Below are positions 26,235 to 37,483 of a stretch of DNA of 64,000 nucleotides, one piece after another. Within the stretch, counting starts at the first letter, position 1. Every line of letters starts with the position of its first letter. The notes under the pieces are model-generated. The model saw only the letters and a program-made list of their open reading frames with translations. It was not told the DNA's origin and searched no databases. A program made the translations under genes and the position numbers. Origin of the DNA: Trichomonas vaginalis G3 (lineage: Eukaryota > Parabasalia > Trichomonadida > Trichomonadidae); contig NC_067206.1 in NCBI RefSeq assembly GCF_026262505.1, positions 13,636,205 through 13,700,204 on the forward strand, read 5' to 3'.

Positions 26235-27041
26235 TTATCCTTGTTTAAAATTCATGAGCCCTGAATTAATTTGTTCACGTTTAACATCATTCAACCTTTC
26301 CATTTGCTTTCTAATATATTCCCATTCTTTTGAAATATCATTTTTCATTTCCACTGGTTTCATGTTTATTGTTCTATGCCATGTATTATTGTAATAATAT
26401 ACTAACTGCTGTATGATGGAGTCATGATTTCCATCCCAGTATATCTGACCGTTAACCCCTAACGCATCTCTAAGAGTTCTCATTACCGCATCAACTATTT
26501 TATTATGAAACGTATATGGAGAGGATGAAAAGTAAAAATTAATTTGTGGGAAATAATGAGTCATAGCTGCCTGAAATCCTTTATCACCATCACCCCTTAT
26601 ATTATCTACTCTTTCATGATCTAGTAAGTATTGAATAGCTCTTCTTGTTTCCTGTTCTGTTTTCCCTTTCACCGGAATGCAATATAAATATCTGGTGTTA
26701 ATGTTAATGGCAAATAAATAAGTAACGTTTCCTCTTGAATATTCTAAATGATCGATTTCGTATGAATATGGATATGGTGCAAATGAAGGGCGACTAAATT
26801 TTTCCTTTAACGGTTGAATTTTTGGGTCAGTTGGTTTATTTAATATTTTGAAATCCTTTTTAAAATCTTTTTGCTTCTTTAATGTTTGAAATGGATATAA
26901 TAAAGTGAATGATGAAGGATTAACTGAAGGAGGAGGAGGTACTGTCGTTGGAGGGTTTGGTGTTGCAGGTGGTTTAATTTTATCTGCTTTGATTTTGGAT
27001 TTCATTCCCCCCTTCATTAATTCTGGATGTATTCTATTCAT
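26235..27041 (-). CDS. Retroviral-type integrase of element B, 268 aa frame
   Basis: The rve-type core shows YSYEIDHLEYSRGN (first acidic strand), DNIRGDGDKGFQ (second) and NKIVDAVMRTLRDAL followed by YYNNTWHRTINMKP, the typical C-terminal end of the core. A Pro/Thr-rich linker (PPATPNPPTTVPPPPSV) precedes the core. This is the enzyme that inserted the element. As part of a fossil element I make no claim that it is functional. Confidence 0.72.
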   Translation of the reverse strand: MNRIHPELMKGGMKSKIKADKIKPPATPNPPTTVPPPPSVNPSSFTLLYPFQTLKKQKDFKKDFKILNKPTDPKIQPLKEKFSRPSFAPYPYSYEIDHLEYSRGNVTYLFAININTRYLYCIPVKGKTEQETRRAIQYLLDHERVDNIRGDGDKGFQAAMTHYFPQINFYFSSSPYTFHNKIVDAVMRTLRDALGVNGQIYWDGNHDSIIQQLVYYYNNTWHRTINMKPVEMKNDISKEWEYIRKQMERLNDVKREQINSGLMNFKQG

Positions 27042-27093
27042 TTGTTTTAAATATGCTGTATATAAAGGTTTGATATACTTTCCCGCTTCGAGT

Positions 27094-27453
27094 TTATGAA
27101 TGAATCTTCATATTTAAAAGTCGGGCTGAATATGGTTTAACTAATGAATCATAAATTAAAGCTTGTGCTTCATTTATGGTCTGAAGGACCTGGGCGTTTT
27201 GCACCTTTTGTTTTTGTTCCTTTGGTTTTTGCGGCTCAGGATTATATAATTTATATAATTTATATAATTCATCAATATCTTCTTCTGTTAATACTTTATT
27301 TTTGAAATCTTTCAATTGTTTAAGTTGTGATTTACTTTTTCCCTTTGAATATTCATTATTTTTAATTTTGTCTTTAATTTTAGAAATTATTTTATCATGA
27401 TATTTCAAAACTTCATTTTTATAATAATATATAATAATAATCCATATCATCAC
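27094..27453 (-). CDS. Hypothetical Lys-rich frame, 119 aa
   Basis: A helical, Lys/Gln-rich frame (KIKDKIKNNEYSKGKSKS; NAQVLQTINEAQALIYDSL) lies just upstream of the integrase on the same strand. It contains a GGTCTGAAGGACC mini-hairpin at 27,178-27,190. It could be a separate small gene or part of the integrase region. I cannot tell. The next 200 bp to the polymerase end (27,454-27,664) show no gene. Confidence 0.4.
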   Translation of the reverse strand: MMIWIIIIYYYKNEVLKYHDKIISKIKDKIKNNEYSKGKSKSQLKQLKDFKNKVLTEEDIDELYKLYKLYNPEPQKPKEQKQKVQNAQVLQTINEAQALIYDSLVKPYSARLLNMKIHS

Positions 27454-27664
27454 CCGTTATATTGTTATCATGTTTTTGGAGATATGATTTTAATTCATAA
27501 TAATTAAGAAAATTTTGATTAAGTACTAAATCATCAATTAAATTTTTTAAATCTGCTATTCATTTATATAAAAATAAAATAAATGTTTTAAGGGTGCCCC
27601 CTCTTTGAATCATAGTATCAAAACCATTATTTACGGTTCCTTTTGTCTCTTCTGTGGCATTTTA

Positions 27665-30600
27665 TTAAATAAATGGCATACAACATCCATTTTCACAACA
27701 TACAGCCTTAGTGTGTGCTCCTGTTAATGCAGTCTTACCGATTGTTAAGCGAGTCATTGACCCGTTTTTAAGTTGTAAATTAATATTCTGACCATCAAAT
27801 ATCACTTTATCATTTATTATATCCAAATAATTTTTAGGTGTTAATTGTTTATTTTGTCGTAAACTAACTCCTTTCATTTTTTGTGCAATCTTTTTAAAAT
27901 CACTTCCATCAATTGAACCGTTGAATGAAGTATAACACTTAGGACATAAAGCAACCATGTTATCACCTTGTTTCTCAATTGCTAAACCCAATAACTTCTT
28001 CTCATGTGCTTTTTCTTCAGCTTTATTCTTTAATTTAGGTTTAAATTTCTCATTAAAACAGAAGAAATCAAAAGGTGCGAATTTGTAAATGTTTTTATCA
28101 TAAAATTTTTTATCGGTTACAATTGCTTGAAATGCTTGAGTGTTAGGAAGATTTGGGTCGCCAGCGATTGCCCAATAAGATGAATCAGTATCACCTTCAA
28201 TGAAATGAAAACGATTAACATCCATGCATTTATACATAAAATCATAAATGAAAACCAAATACCAGTATTTTGCGTTATCTAAAGTGAAGAATGCCTCTTG
28301 TAAACATGTATCACATCTATAAAATCTATCTTTAAGCATCACTTGATACGTATCCTTCCTATTTCTCTTATGTTTTTAAACTTATTTGACATACATGCAA
28401 CGCGTGCCTTCTGTGCATTCATTATTTTAGTCTTTGCGTAATTTTGTGTATTCATTGCATCGTAACCATATGATCCATTAAGTGAAATCTTGCAAAATAA
28501 ACTTTTTCCTTTATTTCCTTCTAATTCAGCCTTTTGTCTTTCGTTCATAAATTCGTTCGCAAATTCATTAAAACAAGTATTTTTCGTAAATGTTAAAATT
28601 GATTGAATGTCATCAATGATAAAATGAAATCTGTCTATTAGATACCAAAGATAATAAGAAGAAAATGGTTGATATTGGTTGTGTGTTGATGCTAACTGAG
28701 TTAATTTTCTGTTTCTGGTCAACTGGTAGATTGTTTGATTTCATGTAATTATACATAAAACCCAATTGTTTTTTCATCTGTGATAATATCAAAGTTTCTT
28801 ATTATTGGTAAAAAGTTTATGTAATCATTAATGTATTTTTCATCAATGTGACCCTTTACTTCAGCCACGAATAAAGTATTTTTCTTCTTAATTATTCCCA
28901 GTGCTTTTGCTTTCTTTGTTGCTGTATCACAAATGATAACACCATTCAATCTTCCCGGCATATACATTTTATGGTCAGTATATTGAATGAAATCATGAGG
29001 ATTAGATGAAAATGATGAAGGATATAATGAATTAAAGTCAACACCAACGAAATGAGTCATAATGTTGGAAGTGTCCTCATTTGATACAGTTTTAGTTTCT
29101 GGATTATATGAAAGTTTATTAATGTGCGTGATTCCTTTAAGATTTACTCTATGTTGAACATTTGATAAACCACCAGTAATTCCATTACGGAGGATGTGAT
29201 AAGCTTCAACTGAATCTAGAGTCATTGGTAAATTATTTTTTAATGTATAATTTCTTAAATTGATTCTTAAACGTTGAACATCTTCATCTTTATTTGATTT
29301 TACGACATTGCAATAACAACACATTAACTGACAATTTTCTTTGGTATGTGGTTTTTCATTATCGATTCTATCTAATGTTGGTTTATTAGCATATGTAAAC
29401 GCTTTACCACACATTTTGCATTTAGATGAAAGGATTAAATCGTGATAGTATTGATAGTCATCCATTGAAACATTGTTTTTAGTATCCCTTTCTGCTTTTT
29501 CATCTTGTTTCTTATATGAATCAATTTTATATTTCCAATACTTTTTTGTTAATTCAAAACTTGATTCCACATTTTCTTCTTCTGGATATGTTTCGTTAGG
29601 ATTGAAGTTCTTATATGCTAACGCGTAACGAATCATTGATGCATTCGATGATAAAGAAAGATTATGAAGCATGTCAATTTTATAAACAAATGTTTCTTCA
29701 ATAATTTTATCAATTGGGTCAATCATAATTTCAACGTCTTTATTGCAATAATGAATAAAATATTCTAATCTATTCTCAAAATTTTTAGCATCATTGAGAT
29801 ATATTTGATAATCTGAATCGGATATTGTTTCTTGAGTTAATGCTGAATAAAATGAATCTTGAGTGAATGGTTCCACTTTATATAATTCATCTTCGTAATT
29901 CTCCCATGTGATGAATTGATAAGGGAAAAAGGATTTAACACGTGATTTATTGTTTCCGAAATCTTGAGTGAATTGGTCTAATGTTCCACCCGCTATATAA
30001 TTTCTGATGTCAATAAATCTTAATTCATATGGACAGTTTGTTTTCTTTACAATGATTTGCTTAAATTGAGAAGAAGAACCCAGCATTGATTTTATTTTCC
30101 ATTTTGCAGTGTTTAAATCACGAAGAATTAAATTTAAATCAAACTTTCCCGAATTAAAACCTATGATATTCACTTTATTGAATTCCTCATCTAGAAGTTC
30201 TTTAAATGCTTCCTTCTGTTTTTCATTTAATGTATGGGACAAAGTCCCCGCCGTTTGGTCCGTTTGCGGCTTCATTAATTCTTCATATTGTTCAATATTT
30301 GATTTAGCAACTAATGAACAGGTTGAAAATAAAAATTCAATCCAATCAGAGATGAACGAATCACTTGATGTTAAGCAAAAATTCCTCGTAAATGTTTTAT
30401 CACGGTCTACGACCTCGCCGCTTCGGTCTGAAAGACCTTCAGGACTCAAAGAGTCCGTTTGCGGCTTTATTTTGACAGTTGATGATACCATAAATGGTTT
30501 TAAGTAAGCGTTCAAAGTTGCACATTCAGAAAGTTGAAGTTCTTCTTTAGTCTCTAATGTTTCGAAGTCAAAAGTAATATAATATCTTGTTGGTTTATAA

Positions 30601-31202
30601 TATTCCTGCAAATTGTGAGCTAATAGCCATTGATATATCTTCTGTTTCGTGATATGTGGTGCATATGGTTGTTGTGTGTTTTGCAATTGAACGTCTTGAA
30701 TTAATCTTCCATTATTTTCTTTACATTTCTCACAATGTTTTAAAAATCTTCTTTGGTTTTTCCTTTCTGGGTCATCACGGATAGAATATACTTCTTCTTT
30801 GCAAAAGGGGCAAACTTTATATCCTGTGAGTGCTTCAACGTCTGTAATTCTGTCAGCGTGAAGTTTTCCACATGGACTCTGTGTTAATAAAATATTTACT
30901 GTTTCAAATTCTGGATCTATCATTATTGATTCCACTAATGGAAAGTCTACCTTATTTATGTCTACGTCTTCTGGTTGAGGGTCACAATAATAAAAATCAA
31001 TATTAACGTTTAACATTCTTGCTAACCTCTCACTTTCTGATGAAATGTCAAATCCTTCATATGCATCTATGGCTTCATTTAAATAACTTCTACGAGTTTT
31101 AGGATTAACACCATCAGGAATGTTATAGAAGCGTTTAAATAACCTTCTACCTTCGGCTCTTATTTGATTATCATTCATTTTAGCTGTTCCGTTTTTGTTC
31201 AT
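27665..31202 (-). pseudogene. Family-B protein-primed DNA polymerase of element B, broken
   Basis: This is the fossil replicative polymerase. It has exonuclease motifs (YYITFDFET and IIGFNSGKFDLN), palm motif A (VDFNSLYPSS), motif B region (KISLNGSYGYD) and motif C (EGDTDSSY). Between the exonuclease and palm lies a zinc/HNH-like module (CKMCGKAFTYANKPTLDRID through CCYCN; about 29,290-29,425). Two G+C-rich hairpin-bearing stretches lie in the N-terminal half (30,237-30,271 and 30,417-30,465). About two breaks. It is quite different from the polymerase of A and C. Confidence 0.85.
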
Positions 31203-31273
31203 TTATGTAAGAATAAAAAATTAAAAAATAAATAAAAATAAAGTTTATTTTTTTAAAGTCCAGGGCTCCAGGG

Positions 31274-31513
31274 CTAAAGTCCATAAAATGAATTAAGAAC
31301 ACATAAATTTTTATCATCTGCGACGTGACGAATACATTTTAATTTACTCAAGAATGCGTACCCTGATACATTAAATCTAATTCCTGTCTTATTTAATTTC
31401 ACAACTTTGAAAAGGAATGTATGAATAGCTATAAAATGATGAGATGATGTTTTATGGGTTGCTTCCATTTTTTCTGAAATAAATGAATAAATATAATGTT
31501 TATAAGTTTTCAT
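31274..31513 (-). CDS. Hypothetical protein of element B, 79 aa
   Basis: This small basic frame (MKTYKHYIYSFISEKMEAT...) has no recognised family. It lies between the polymerase and the 286 aa gene on the same strand, ending near a G+C-rich mini-hairpin region at 31,258-31,280 (CCAGGGCTCCAGGG). The gene call is modestly supported. Confidence 0.4.
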   Translation of the reverse strand: MKTYKHYIYSFISEKMEATHKTSSHHFIAIHTFLFKVVKLNKTGIRFNVSGYAFLSKLKCIRHVADDKNLCVLNSFYGL

Positions 31514-31518
31514 ATCTT

Positions 31519-32379
31519 TTATATTCTTAATAACGAATGGTATAGACCTTTCAACTTCGTCTTCCTTCGGTGCTGTTCTTTCATATGAAACATTATAGTA
31601 TCTTCAATAATGAAACCACAATCGCATAAAATTTTATATGTACCAATTGTTTCTTTTGATATTTTATCTAACAAATCAAAAACTTTATCAACACCTGTAC
31701 ATTTATTTAAATAATAATTTGTGTAAATATCATGGTCTTCTTTCTTAATCGTATTTGTTGCATATGTTACATTTTTCAGTGCTTTTTTGAATTTTTCAGA
31801 ATCAAGAGGAGGTGAAAGTAATATACATGGATAATCTCCATCGTCAATAAATTGTAACTTATGTTTATGAATAAATTTTGTGCCTTCTTCTGAAAGTGTT
31901 TCATCTATTTCACCATCTAATAAATTTTTAGTAGATTCCAAAAAGTAATTTTTATATCTTTCTTCATGAGATTTTTGAACTTCTGATTCTGAAGCTGGGA
32001 TATTCATTAAACCCTCTACTTCATTCTCATTATATTTTTCAACTTCTCTTAATTCCTTAATTTTTTCATCTATTTCATCTCTTATTTTTTCCAGTCTTTC
32101 AATTTCATCATATTCATCATCTTTAATCCGTTCTTCATAATATTCAGGGAAAACATCAGGTTCTTTAGGTTTTTCTTCTTCAGATGTGGGATATAAGAAA
32201 TTTATAACATCATCTTTATTCATTTTTCCATCATAATCTAAATCATTTAATAACTCCGCGAATTTTTGACAATTTCTTAAATAATATTTATTAACTTCAT
32301 AACTCGCCTCCTCTAATATATCCTTTATTTCCTCGTTTGTGAATCCCAATTTTTTAACGTCGTTAGTCTTGACACTCAT
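31519..32379 (-). CDS. Right-end hypothetical protein of element B, 286 aa
   Basis: This highly charged protein has a likely coiled coil around residues 85-120 (DEIERLEKIRDEIDEKIKEL). Near the C-terminus is a CDCGFIIED...FHMKEQHRRKTKLKG stretch that looks like a C2H2-like zinc finger (Cys-x-Cys, His-x4-His). A DNA- or RNA-binding role is possible. It starts right at the inner edge of the right inverted repeat. Confidence 0.55.
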   Translation of the reverse strand: MSVKTNDVKKLGFTNEEIKDILEEASYEVNKYYLRNCQKFAELLNDLDYDGKMNKDDVINFLYPTSEEEKPKEPDVFPEYYEERIKDDEYDEIERLEKIRDEIDEKIKELREVEKYNENEVEGLMNIPASESEVQKSHEERYKNYFLESTKNLLDGEIDETLSEEGTKFIHKHKLQFIDDGDYPCILLSPPLDSEKFKKALKNVTYATNTIKKEDHDIYTNYYLNKCTGVDKVFDLLDKISKETIGTYKILCDCGFIIEDTIMFHMKEQHRRKTKLKGLYHSLLRI

Positions 32380-32674
32380 TTTCTTACGAATTAAAAAAAT
32401 AAATTATTCAAAAAATGTAAGACATGAATTTTTAAAGTTTATTTTTTTATTTTTTTTATTTTTTTTTATTTCATTATGTATGGGTTTAGTGAAAATTTCT
32501 TACGATTCTGAAAATTTTTAAATCTTGATTTATTCAAAAACGTAAGAATAAAAACCGTAAAAATCATACATTTTTTACTTCATATGTAAAAAAAAAATGA
32601 TACAAAATCGCTCAAAAATGTATGAATTCTTACGTTTACAAAAAAAGTCACAAAACCCGTCAACATATACTACT
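32376..32674 (-). repeat. Right inverted terminal repeat of element B
   Basis: This is the inverse of 15,631-15,926, ending CCCGTCAACATATACTACT. Host minisatellite begins immediately after. No repeat of the left flank is seen, so the target duplication is lost or the two ends had different histories. Confidence 0.9.
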
Positions 32675-33031
32675 AAACAATGATAAAAATGAAAAGAAAT
32701 ATAATTCTATAAAATAATGATAAATATGAAAAGAAATAGAATAGCATTAAACAATGAAAAATATAAAAAGAAATAGAATTTTATAAAACGATGTTGAATA
32801 TGAAAAGAAAAAGAATAGCATAAAACAATGATAAATGTGAAAAGAAAGAGATTACCATAAATTCAAGGAAAATATGAAAAGAAAGACAATTGAATAAAAC
32901 AATGATAAATGTGAGAAGAAAGAGAATATAATAAAACATTGATATACATGAAAAGAAATATGATTATATAAAATAATGATAAACATGAAAAGAAAGAGAT
33001 TTTCATAAAACAACGATGAACATAAAAAGAA
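32675..33031. repeat. Minisatellite, ~35-40 bp unit, left block
   Basis: Units of the type ATAAAACAATGATAAATATG plus AAAAGAAAGAGAAT repeat about nine times with frequent point changes. The open frames across this block are by-products of the repeat. The same repeat resumes at 34,100 beyond the inserted Mutator-like element. Confidence 0.85.
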
Positions 33032-34099
33032 ATATAGTTTAAGGGTTTCGTTTTGCGAAAAAAACGTACAATACGCAATTTCGCTAAAAAAACATTTAGC
33101 TAGCAATTTCGACCTTTGACTCCACTCAAGACGTCACTTTTTTAATTTTGCGGTATCATATTTTTGGAAAATCTTTATGAATATTATATAAAAAGTCTCT
33201 TTAATATCTATATTTCATATTTTTATCGATTTTTAAAGTTTTTGCGAAAAGTATTCAATTATTTTTGCTATTTGGTCGGGTAAATGTCAGATTTGCGACA
33301 TTTTCTGATATGATATTCAGATTCTACGTTGATAATAATGCTTATAGAACCCTCTTGCTATTGTGTCAAAATTGCGAAACGATAGCAAAAATTTCTCGCA
33401 ATATCAAAATTGAGATATTGAGTGAATTATGCATTATAGAGATTAAAAATCTGATTTGTGAAAACATCTCATCAGTTTCTAGCTAATTCAAAAATCTTTA
33501 CTATCTTATTCGATTAAAATGAAAAGGGAATAGTTTCATTATGCTTTAAATGACAGCCTTATAATATCATAGTTTTCGCTCAATATGCAGCATTTTTTTT
33601 TCGAAATCTATGGTCAATATCCTAAATACTGATTGCTTTGCATTCATATCTCTTACATTTTCTATACCCACATCACTATTCATTGCTATTCCTATCTTTT
33701 TCATTTTTGTTTGTTTCTCATAATTTCTCAAAAAACATGATAACTTGATATTTGTAAATATCATACTTTATAACGTAAATAAGAACTTGACCTATTAAGA
33801 AAAGCAGTAATGAAAAGAAAATCTGAAATTCATAAAAATTACAAGTTTCTGATGACAATTAGCTTAATTAAACCAGGTACAAGATTATATAATTGTATTT
33901 TCTATCCAATTATCCATATAATATCTTATCCAGAAAAAATAACTTGATCAATACCAAATGATTTTTTAACTAGTAAATAAAGTATTTTCTTTACACACAC
34001 ATTGTATATCATAGTTTTTTTTTTGGTTTCGCAAAACATCCAAAAACAAATATGCTATAAAAGTGACAATTTTAGCAAAACGAAACCCTTATATAGTTT
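33032..34099. mobile_element. Non-autonomous Mutator-like element, 1,050 bp, with 9 bp target duplication
   Basis: The element spans 33,041-34,090. Its ends are perfect 16 bp inverted repeats (AAGGGTTTCGTTTTGC) and it is flanked by the 9 bp duplication ATATAGTTT at 33,032-33,040 and 34,091-34,099. A 9 bp duplication is the hallmark of Mutator-type transposons, which are known in Trichomonas. The interior is A+T-rich and has no transposase, so it depends on an enzyme made elsewhere. It interrupts the minisatellite. The perfect ends and duplication suggest a fairly recent insertion. Confidence 0.82.
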
Positions 34100-35011
34100 G
34101 ATAAAACAATGATAAACATGAAAAGAAAGAGAATGTAATAAAACAATGGTAAATATGAAAAGAGACAGAATGTAATAAAACAATATTTAATATGAAAAGA
34201 AAGAGAATGTAATAAAACAATGATAAATATGATAAGACAGAGAATTTTATAAAACAATTATAAACATAAAAAGAAATAGAACTGTAAAAAACATTGATAA
34301 ATATGAGAAGAAAGAGAACTAGTTTCATGTTAACATCAGAACCATGTTCGACTAAGAATTTGACAATATCTGTTGAATTCATTTTGATTGCAATACCGAG
34401 AGGACATTCATTAATATTCAGAGAATACCAAAAAACAATGAAAAATATGAAGACAAAGATAATTCCATTAAACAAGAATAAATATGAAAAGAAAGAGGGT
34501 AAGATTCATATTAACATCAGAACCATGTTCAACTAAGAATTTGACGATTTCAGTTGAATTTGTTTTTATTGCAATACTGAGAGGGCATTCATTAATCTAG
34601 AGAGAATTATATAAAACAATGATAAATATGAAAAGAATAATAATTGTTTTAACCAATGATATATATGAAAGAAAAAAGAATACAAAAACACAATGATAAA
34701 CATTAAAAGAAATATAATTCGATAAAACAATGATAATTATGAAAAGAAAGATAATTTCATAAAACAATGATAATTATGAAAAGAATGAGAATAGCATAAA
34801 ACAATAAAAAATATGAAAAGAAAGAGAATTCCATAAAACAATGAAAAATATGAAAAGAAAGAGAACAAGTTTTGTGTTAACATCAGAACCATGTTCAACT
34901 AAGAATTTGACAATATCTGTTGCATTCATTTTGATTGCAATACTGAGAGGACATTCATTAATATTGAGAGAATTTCAAAAAACAATGAAAAATATGAAAA
35001 GAATGATAATT
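34100..35011. repeat. Minisatellite interleaved with ankyrin-repeat coding pieces
   Basis: The 35-40 bp minisatellite continues and is interrupted three times (about 34,319-34,425, 34,508-34,602 and 34,868-34,972) by ~100 bp pieces. On the minus strand these encode an ankyrin unit (NECPLGIAIKMNSTDIVKFL and then VEHGSDVN). The pieces are closely similar to each other. Together they look like the tail of the ankyrin gene next door, broken up and multiplied along with the satellite. Confidence 0.75.
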
Positions 35012-35834
35012 TCATAAATCAATGATAAACATGAAAAGAAAAGGATTATAGCGTATGTTGATAATTCCTCCATGAGTAAGTAAATAAGATGCAACTTCAT
35101 AATTTCCGAAATGCATACTTTCTGCTATTGAATAATTAGTTTGTCCAAAATTTGATTTAAAGTACTCAGCAATTTCATAGTTATGATAATCCAATGCTGT
35201 ACTAATCATGTTATTAAATGAATTACCTTCTGCTATCATTTGCATAAAAATGTTCTTATTTCCGGCTTGAACAGCATATTTTCCCGATTCAAAAGTGTAT
35301 TTAGCACCTAAAATTTTCAAGTAATTGAAACACAATTCTGATCCATATTTAATTGCACAATCAAGTGGTGTGATTTCATTAATTTTCTGATCAATATCAA
35401 GGTTTGAGAATTTAGATTCAAGTTCATCAACTTTATCCCATGCAATATAGTATAAAGGAGATTCTGTTGAATACAAATTGAGGATTTCTTCTTCTGTCAT
35501 TTTAGGTTCGAAATTTTCGAATTTGAAACCTTTATAATGCAGAAGCGTCGTCAATTTCTCATTTTTCGGTTTACTGATGCATGAAAATTCGTTTGATATC
35601 TTTTGATAAAGTTCTGTAAATAATTTAATATCTTTTGTCACGCATTTGGGGAAAAATATCAATCAAATAAAGTGACATTTGTATAGGAATTTTGTTATTT
35701 GTAATAAATTCTATAATTTGCGAAGATACTTGTAAAATATTATTGGAATTGACACCCCAAATAATTTTTGATGTTTGACTATGGTATTTAAATATTTCAA
35801 TTGGCTTAATGTCACTAAAATCAGAACTTGACAT
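35012..35834 (-). pseudogene. DUF3447-type ankyrin-repeat gene, frameshifted and cut short
   Basis: This host gene belongs to the large trichomonad ankyrin family. It has an N-terminal helical domain (MSSSDFSDIKPIEIFKYHSQ; LTTLLHYKGFKF; LYSTESPLYYIAWDKVDELE) followed by ankyrin-like units (TPLDCAIKYGSELCFNYL; AIAE-type SIAESMHFGNYEVASYLLTH). A +1 shift near 35,640 separates the first ~63 residues from the rest. The frame ends by reading into minisatellite, which supplies the last residues NPFLFMFIIDL. The upstream GTCACAAAA resembles a trichomonad initiator. It is probably a decaying gene, though a sequencing slip cannot be excluded. Confidence 0.72.
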
Positions 35835-36995
35835 GCTTTGTAAAATTTTTTGTGACAGTATTGATTAAAAAAAATCTAGAATTGTTACATCCATCCAGCA
35901 TTTAATCCGAAGTGAGATTGCGTAAAGATAGTTAAGAAAATATCAGATATCCTAGTCATAATTTGATTCGATATTATCATAAGGTAAGCTTGAAATCATA
36001 TCCTTTGCGTCCGATACAGAAAAATTGAAACTATGTTATAGTTAAAAAAATTCGCTCCTAAACCGTATTTTCGCTCAATTTTGCTGCGGGAGGGAACGCC
36101 TGTGAATTTTGTCAATTTCTAAAAATAAACTTTACATTCGTAAACTGTTTACATTTGTGGGGATTTTGCGGCTTGTAAAGTTCTCAAATTTGAGAATGCT
36201 ATTGTCAAATTTTCGGGTTATGAATGATTTAACATACCATATTTTATTTAATCATTAAGATGGAACTGAAACAAATCAATATTTTTCATTTCTTATATGT
36301 ATCATGTTATTTTTTCAAAATCATCAGCTAATTTGCCATATATTTATAAATTCACTGCTATTTATAAAGGTAGGTCTATTTCAATTGTATACAGGCGTGA
36401 AGCCTGTTAAAAATGCAATAAAAGTGTAATTATCATACTAAAGATTATTTTTGATTCTAATGCCGAACAGCGTTTGAATCAAAAATAATTGTACGTTTGA
36501 TAATTTTTATTTTATTGATAAAAAATAGAAATTGAGAAATACAATATCATCAAATTTTCGAATTTAATGTCTAAGTAGGTCCGGTTTTAAGGAGACAGAT
36601 TCAGCTTGAAATCATATTCTTCGCACGTAAATCTTTCAATTGACTCAAATTTTGAGAGATCAGACATATATATCAGAAATAAAATCACATATGGCTCCAT
36701 TCATTCAATGTTTACATTTTGAAGATGCATCTATTTTGTCAGAGAGGTAATTACCATGTTAACAATTAAAAAGTTTTGTTCTTCAAATTATATCAAAATA
36801 ATTTTTACAAAAAACAAGAAATAAAGATACCAAACATAGCTATCATAGTTGAGCATTTCATATATAGAATTTCTCTTTGCTGTCATAGCAATTGTAAAAT
36901 CATTCAATTGAGCCATACAATTTACCTTCATTGGGCCATGTATACTTGAAATAATAATAAAAAAAAGAATTAAAATTAATTCTTCTCTAAAAGAA
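35835..36995. other. Intergenic, one inverted repeat, otherwise nothing seen
   Basis: This A+T-rich spacer lies between the ankyrin gene and the uS17 gene. The only structure I see is an inverted repeat with ~30 bp arms at 36,428-36,457 and 36,475-36,504 (AATTATCATACTAAAGATTA... against ...TTTGATAATT). Confidence 0.6.
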
Positions 36996-37008
36996 TTAAG
37001 TAATAGTT

Positions 37009-37476
37009 TTAGAAGACACGGAATTGTCTCTTGTCAGCACCGACAGCAGCTGGCTTAACGTGGATAACGTTGAAGTGGACTGTCTTGGAGAGTGGGCGGC
37101 ATTCAGCGACTGTAACAAGATCGCCTTCCTTGACGAGGAATGCTGGTGAGATGTGTGCTGGGATCTTTGTGTGGCGCTTCTCGAAACGCTTGTACTTACG
37201 GATCCACTGAAGGTAATCGCGGCGGATGATGATTGTACGGCGCATCTTTGTAGAAACGACGACACCACGAAGGACACGGCCACGGATGGAGACTGTGCCT
37301 GTGAATGGGCACTTAGCATCGATGTATTCGCGCTCTTCAGCTGTCTTTGGTGTTTCGATCTTGAGACCGATGGATTTAACGTAACGCTGCTTCTTCTCAG
37401 CATTGGCATGCTTCTTGGAGGCAAGGAAGAGTTGTGGCTGCTTCTGGAAAGCGCGCTCTGTCTGAACAGTGGACAT
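37009..37476 (-). CDS. RPS11: 40S ribosomal protein S11 (uS17), 155 aa
   Basis: This small-subunit ribosomal protein is close to the usual eukaryotic length (about 158 aa). Diagnostic stretches are the N-terminal [17 protein letters not shown], the central [20 protein letters not shown] and [20 protein letters not shown], then [14 protein letters not shown] and the C-terminal [20 protein letters not shown]. There is no intron. Base use is much richer in G+C than its surroundings, as expected for a highly expressed gene. The core promoter lies at 37,484-37,503. It is divergent from eL32 about 0.7 kb away. Confidence 0.95.
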   Translation of the reverse strand: MSTVQTERAFQKQPQLFLASKKHANAEKKQRYVKSIGLKIETPKTAEEREYIDAKCPFTGTVSIRGRVLRGVVVSTKMRRTIIIRRDYLQWIRKYKRFEKRHTKIPAHISPAFLVKEGDLVTVAECRPLSKTVHFNVIHVKPAAVGADKRQFRVF

Positions 37477-37483
37477 CAGATAG

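Larger units (their letters stand above)
15631..32674. mobile_element. Maverick/Polinton element B, both ends present, ~17.0 kb
   Basis: The ends are AGTAGTATATGTTGACGGG and its inverse, which fits the 5'-AG...CT-3' ends known for Mavericks. The inverted repeats are about 295 bp. The content is major capsid protein, packaging ATPase, penton-like protein, fibre, integrase, family-B polymerase, small membrane-active proteins and several hypotheticals. No target duplication is evident: TGATTT on the left and AAACAA on the right. The element looks structurally whole, but about five or six genes are broken. It is more A+T-rich than A or C and belongs to a different family. Its left end abuts B'. 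Confidence 0.9.

Noticed and set aside
32852-33106. Hydrophobic reading frames in the minisatellite
   Set aside because: They are periodic products of the repeat, with no initiator or conserved content.
36996-37424. 142 aa frame overlapping the uS17 gene
   Set aside because: It lies in another frame of a clear ribosomal protein gene and is Ser-rich shadow sequence.
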